NCBI GenBank assembly: GCA_003538525.1
Contig: DPRZ01000267.1
Location: 1 to 9,444 of the forward strand
Source: Neisseriales bacterium
GTDB lineage: Bacteria > Pseudomonadota > Gammaproteobacteria > Burkholderiales > UBA11063
Direction: 5' to 3'
DNA: 9,444 nucleotides
Both the position numbers and the translations under genes were made by a program. Of the stretch, positions 6,569 to 9,444 are shown piece after piece. Within the stretch, counting starts at the first letter, position 1, and each line of letters begins with the position of its first letter. Under the pieces are notes generated by a model that saw only the letters and a program-made list of their open reading frames with translations, ran no database searches and was not told the origin of the DNA.

Positions 6569-7289
6569 TCAACGATGAATTATTTCTCAAATTTTTGCGA
6601 ATTGAACGGACTAGATTAGGAATTAAAATCAGCAAGGCTAATAGAAACATAGGAATCAATAGCTTAGGTTCCGCCAACATCTCCATGGTAATCGGTTGAT
6701 TTGAACGCAAATGCTCACGCACACCATGCCCAATTAACACATAGACGATTGAAGTTGGAATAATACCGATAAACGTAGTAACCACAAAAATTAAAAATGG
6801 AATTTCTAAAACTGCAGCTAAAATGTTCAATACCCAAAAAGGTATTACCGGAATAAAGCGTAAACCAATTAAATTTAGTGCGGTGGCTTGCATGCCACTC
6901 TCGTTTAAAATTAAATGCTGCAAATGACCAAAGCGCCGTTTAAACATATCTTTGAGTAAGAAGCGCGCTAGTAGAAAATTCAAAATAGCACCAGATAAGT
7001 AACAACCTAAGACCATAAATGTTCCAATAAATGGTCCGTAAACAAACCCAGCAACCAGATCAAAAACAATTGTCCCAGGCACACAGCAAGCAATTAGCAC
7101 AACATAGCTGATTATATAACCAACCGTAAATTCAAACATATGTTGCTGTTCAAAATCAAGAATTTCATTATGATAACGATTAAAGCTATCTAAATTTAAA
7201 TACAGGTAGAGGTGAAAGCGCTCAAAAAGAACAGCACAGATCACAGCTAAAAGTATAAAAATAAATAGTTTGAATAATTTTTTTTTCAT
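6555..7289 (-). CDS. TVP38/TMEM64 (VTT-domain, SNARE-associated PF09335) membrane protein
   Basis: Integral inner-membrane protein of the DedA-related VTT superfamily. The 244 residues comprise an N-terminal membrane anchor after MKKK (about 7-22), hydrophobic segments around 55-75 and 80-112, a re-entrant-like core, and a C-terminal helix (about 210-225) followed by a basic tail. Family hallmarks are AGFVYGPFIGT (80-90), a glycine-rich GCYLSGAILNFLLAR (95-109), GLRFIPVIPFWVLN (142-155) with R144, P147 and P150, and the TxxGIIPTSIVY stretch (172-183). Members act as lipid scramblases or transporters, and related DedA proteins recycle undecaprenyl phosphate; that role here is inferred. It is the first gene after the promoter at 7334-7342 and overlaps wbaP by 14 bases, so translation of the two is probably coupled. 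The ATG has no clear Shine-Dalgarno match, only an A-rich start region. Confidence 0.88.
   Translation of the reverse strand: MKKKLFKLFIFILLAVICAVLFERFHLYLYLNLDSFNRYHNEILDFEQQHMFEFTVGYIISYVVLIACCVPGTIVFDLVAGFVYGPFIGTFMVLGCYLSGAILNFLLARFLLKDMFKRRFGHLQHLILNESGMQATALNLIGLRFIPVIPFWVLNILAAVLEIPFLIFVVTTFIGIIPTSIVYVLIGHGVREHLRSNQPITMEMLAEPKLLIPMFLLALLILIPNLVRSIRKNLRNNSSLSEGE
6562..6566 (-). promoter_or_regulatory. Likely ribosome site that decides the wbaP start
   Basis: GAGGG on the minus strand lies inside the end of the upstream gene, 8 bases before a TTG (6551-6553, codon 6 of the longest reading frame). The upstream GTG at 6566-6568 overlaps this site, and the GTG at 6560-6562 is too close to use it. 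The TTG start would give an N-terminus of M-N-L-L-W and place the start just after the neighbour's TGA (6555-6557). Confidence 0.45.
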
Positions 7290-7333
7290 TGGGGATTTAT
7301 TCTTTGCAATTAATAAAGTCGACTAGAGTAATT

Positions 7334-7342
7334 ATTATACCA
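7334..7342 (-). promoter_or_regulatory. Extended -10 promoter for the VTT-wbaP-dtp-glf-galE cluster
   Basis: The minus strand reads TGGTATAAT: a perfect TATAAT with the TGn extension. No good -35 hexamer is visible at the usual distance, which is normal for extended -10 promoters. The start of transcription would be near 7327, giving a leader of about 40 bases before the ATG at 7287-7289. A short inverted repeat (CTCA-N4-TGAG, 7358-7369) lies just upstream and could bind a regulator, but this is weak. Confidence 0.55.
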
Positions 7343-7394
7343 TGCTAGATTACACTCCTCACGCATGAGTTTAGTGCGCTGCAAAACAGAATTT

Positions 7395-7411
7395 TAACTT
7401 TAGCAAAGTTA
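7395..7411 (-). terminator. Weak hairpin after the GT9 gene, possible terminator
   Basis: A perfect 7-base inverted repeat (TAACTTT / AAAGTTA) with a 3-base loop lies 40 bases after the GT9 stop and upstream of the next promoter. It is AT-rich and followed by AAAATTCTGTTTTG, with only a short, late T run. It might attenuate read-through but is not a strong intrinsic terminator. Confidence 0.25.
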
Positions 7412-7450
7412 GTTAGAAATAGACTTTAGTTAGACTACTTATGCTTAATT

Positions 7451-8470
7451 TTAAAGACAGGAATTAATATCTAGGTTGGTGAAATACTCCGGCTCGGGTG
7501 TCTGCTGAGATCCATCTAATTGATACGCTGGAGCATAAATTTGTTGATCACGCCAAATTGCTGACTGAGCCAAATAACTTGCCGGTAAAATATGCGCAGG
7601 ATTACTCGGACCAAAAAAAGCCGTCATTCGCGCACCCAGTTGTCGCGCCACACCTAAATGCATTGCTCCACAATCGGTGGTATAAAAATGTTCACTACGC
7701 CCAATTAAATAACTACTCGCCGCTAAATTAAATTGCCCAGCCAGATTAATTAAGCGCTCAGGATAATTTAACTGTTGAAGATAAGCTTGATTATTCTGAA
7801 AATCAATTTTACTTCCAGCTAACAGCACTGTTTTACCCTGCTCTAACAAGCCATGAAGCAAAGCTAGAATTTTGGCGGTTGGTAACATCCGTAAACCTTT
7901 AGTTTCATAGGCATTATTACCACCACTATTAATCACTACTGTAAAATTGTTTAACTTGTGCTCAAGAATAAACTCCTCAACCGCTAATCTATCGCTAATG
8001 GTGATGCATAAATCCAGCTCAATATCCTGGTAATCAGCAGCAGCTAAGCCACTAACTTGCAGTAAATCCAAATAATATAAACCGTGATAACGCGTTATAT
8101 CAACATAATCAACGGCTGCAATTAGCAAGCGATGCGCAAACCTACTCCGTGTATAGCCAATTACTTTACCGCCCACAAGGTGTGCCATTAAATTAAAATA
8201 CCAATGTTTATCTAAAACCAGCACATAATCATATTGAGCACGTAGGGCTAATAAACCTCTAGCTAAGCGGGGTGCGCCTTTAAGTGTAAAATCAGCGTCA
8301 TTGAGAATAATTTGCCGATCAAGATATGGATTATTAATTAGCGCACAACTCGCCGCCTTGCCGACTACGATATCTAATTGGCAATTCAATTTTTGTTTTA
8401 ACTGGCGAATTAATGGCGTTGCTAGCAGCAGATCACCAATTGCCCCACGTTTAATGAATAATACTTTCAT
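7451..8470 (-). CDS. GT9 (heptosyltransferase-family) glycosyltransferase
   Basis: Cytosolic or membrane-associated GT-B glycosyltransferase of family GT9, which includes the LPS core heptosyltransferases WaaC, WaaF and WaaQ. The N-terminus has the hallmark IKRGAIGDLLLATPLIRQLK (6-25) with D13, the position of the catalytic Asp in WaaC. The C-terminal half has NSGG (181-184), NLAGQFNL (242-249), TDCGAMH (265-271) and FGPSNP (286-291). The 339-residue length is normal. In the nucleotide-binding motif, usually DTGPMH, the Asp, Gly, Met and His are kept but the Thr and Pro are Cys and Ala. It follows the GT4 gene by 43 bases and precedes the 161-base gap holding the promoter of the next cluster. 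The ATG at 8468-8470 has only a weak GGGT-like ribosome site. Donor sugar (ADP-heptose or another) cannot be told from sequence, so no gene symbol is given. Confidence 0.87.
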   Translation of the reverse strand: MKVLFIKRGAIGDLLLATPLIRQLKQKLNCQLDIVVGKAASCALINNPYLDRQIILNDADFTLKGAPRLARGLLALRAQYDYVLVLDKHWYFNLMAHLVGGKVIGYTRSRFAHRLLIAAVDYVDITRYHGLYYLDLLQVSGLAAADYQDIELDLCITISDRLAVEEFILEHKLNNFTVVINSGGNNAYETKGLRMLPTAKILALLHGLLEQGKTVLLAGSKIDFQNNQAYLQQLNYPERLINLAGQFNLAASSYLIGRSEHFYTTDCGAMHLGVARQLGARMTAFFGPSNPAHILPASYLAQSAIWRDQQIYAPAYQLDGSQQTPEPEYFTNLDINSCL

Positions 8471-8513
8471 AATTTCAACCCATACCCAAAAGCAGGAATT
8501 CGCCCATCAATTT

Positions 8514-9444
8514 CTAAATACTACATTTATTTAATAGTATATCAGCACTGCTTTGCCAATTAAATAGCATTGCACGATCATAACCATGAGTTATTAAACT
8601 ACTGCGTAACGGCTCAATAAATAACCTATCAACTATAGTATGCAGGGAATTGACATCAGTCGGATTAAAATATAATGCGCCATCACCACATACTTCATGC
8701 ATTACAGGAATATCTGACACAATTACAGGGCATCCACATGTCATTGCCTCAAGCGGAGGAATACCAAATCCTTCATACAATGACGGAAATAATAGACCTA
8801 GAGAATTTTGATATAATCCTTTTAACTGCGAATCACTTACATAACCAATCTGTAATAAATTATCTGGAACTTCAGCATCATCAAAATCTACATTTCCAAC
8901 ACAAACAAATTGATAATCAATTTCTGCAATTGCCCGCAAATACCATCCAACATTCTTGTATTGCGAGTTTCTCTGCGAAAAAACCGACAAAATATACTGT
9001 TGTGGTTTTAAATTAAACTGAGCCAAAATTCGACTTTCTGCAACTAATGAGCTCATATGTTCAGCACTATTTCCGATTACAATAATTTCATTTTGTGGTT
9101 TACCAATGATGTTGATTATCTCACTAGCGCTAAATTGAGATACCGTTGCAATAAATTTACTGTGCCGGACAATTTGACTATGAAAGTAACTGGTGATAAT
9201 TTGGAACTTTTTCGAATATGACTGTGGATATCTAAAAATTAGTGCATCGTGAATCACGCACAGTTGATTTTTTTTAAATATTGGCGCAAAATTGGCTAGG
9301 TTAATTAAAAAATGTTCTCGGACATATAGAGGCAAAACAATCTGTTCCCAAATTTATTTATTCTTCCCTAGTGATAATTGCTTAATTTTAATGTTTTTTA
9401 AGACTGGTGGCAAAACATTTAATGAAGGTAAGAGCAATACTAGT
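8514..9444 (-). pseudogene. GT4-family glycosyltransferase, truncated by the window edge and broken by an in-frame stop
   Basis: GT-B glycosyltransferase of the GT4 (Glycos_transf_1) type used in O-antigen or capsule assembly. The uninterrupted part (273 codons from a TTG at 9333-9335) carries the family acceptor segment NLANFAPIFKKNQLCVIHDA, TVSQFSASEI (64-73), and the donor site PSLYEGFGIPPLEA (184-197) with the EX7E glutamates E188 and E196. About 80-100 N-terminal residues are missing compared with a normal 360-380. Reading upstream in the same frame gives I-V, then IWEQ, then a TAA at 9354-9356, then 29 more open codons to the window edge (ending LSLGKNK). IWEQ and its LP context are conserved in this family, so the frame upstream of the stop is genuine coding sequence. 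A single CAA-to-TAA change would explain the break. Re-initiation at the TTG would give an N-terminally shortened protein. Sampled rows are AT-rich (18/60 GC). Confidence 0.75.

Noticed and set aside
8675..9016. Plus-strand open frame of 113 codons opposite the GT4 glycosyltransferase
   Set aside because: It is the complement of conserved donor-site coding sequence (EX7E region); its His-rich peptide is a by-product of reverse reading.
1..9444. CRISPR array, insertion sequence ends, rRNA or tRNA genes, replication origin
   Set aside because: I looked for regular spaced repeats, terminal inverted repeats, transposase motifs and RNA cores on both strands and saw none.

Overview
The window looks like part of a surface-polysaccharide (LPS, O-antigen or capsule) locus from an AT-rich Gram-negative bacterium, most likely a gammaproteobacterium. 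That call rests on a WbaP-type initiating transferase, a GT9 heptosyltransferase-family protein and a DtpA/B-like POT transporter. No marker fixes the genus. GC was counted by eye in a few 60-base rows only: 29/60 in galE, 24/60 in wbaP, 18/60 in the glycosyltransferase at the right end, and 13/60 and 15/60 in the AlbA_2 gene. The two ends therefore look more AT-rich than the middle.

Every supported gene is on the minus strand, so transcription runs from high to low coordinates. In that order they are: a GT4-type glycosyltransferase that enters from beyond the right edge and is broken by an in-frame TAA (8514-9444); a GT9 heptosyltransferase-family gene (7451-8470); a 161-base gap with a strong-looking extended -10 promoter (7334-7342); then a tight cluster of a VTT-domain (TVP38/TMEM64) membrane protein (6555-7289), a WbaP-like polyprenyl-phosphate hexose-1-phosphate transferase (5135-6568), a POT peptide transporter (3630-5102), UDP-galactopyranose mutase glf (2440-3615) and galE (1424-2437). 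After 131 bases comes an AlbA_2/Schlafen-type ATP-binding protein (129-1292). No intergenic stretch exceeds 300 bases.

The cluster reads as precursor supply plus lipid-linked assembly. GalE makes UDP-Gal and perhaps UDP-GalNAc. Glf converts the pyranose form to the furanose form. WbaP loads the first sugar phosphate onto undecaprenyl phosphate. The overlapping VTT-domain gene may handle the lipid carrier. The most interesting signal is in two specificity positions. GalE has Cys at residue 299, where E. coli has Tyr; a small residue there lets the epimerase accept N-acetylated sugars. Glf has Arg at residue 58, where the usual motif has His, and His at 356, where the usual motif has Arg. Together they suggest that UDP-GalNAc and its furanose form, not only UDP-Gal/UDP-Galf, may be the products. 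This is inference from residues and needs enzymology.

The first 128 bases hold no gene I can support.
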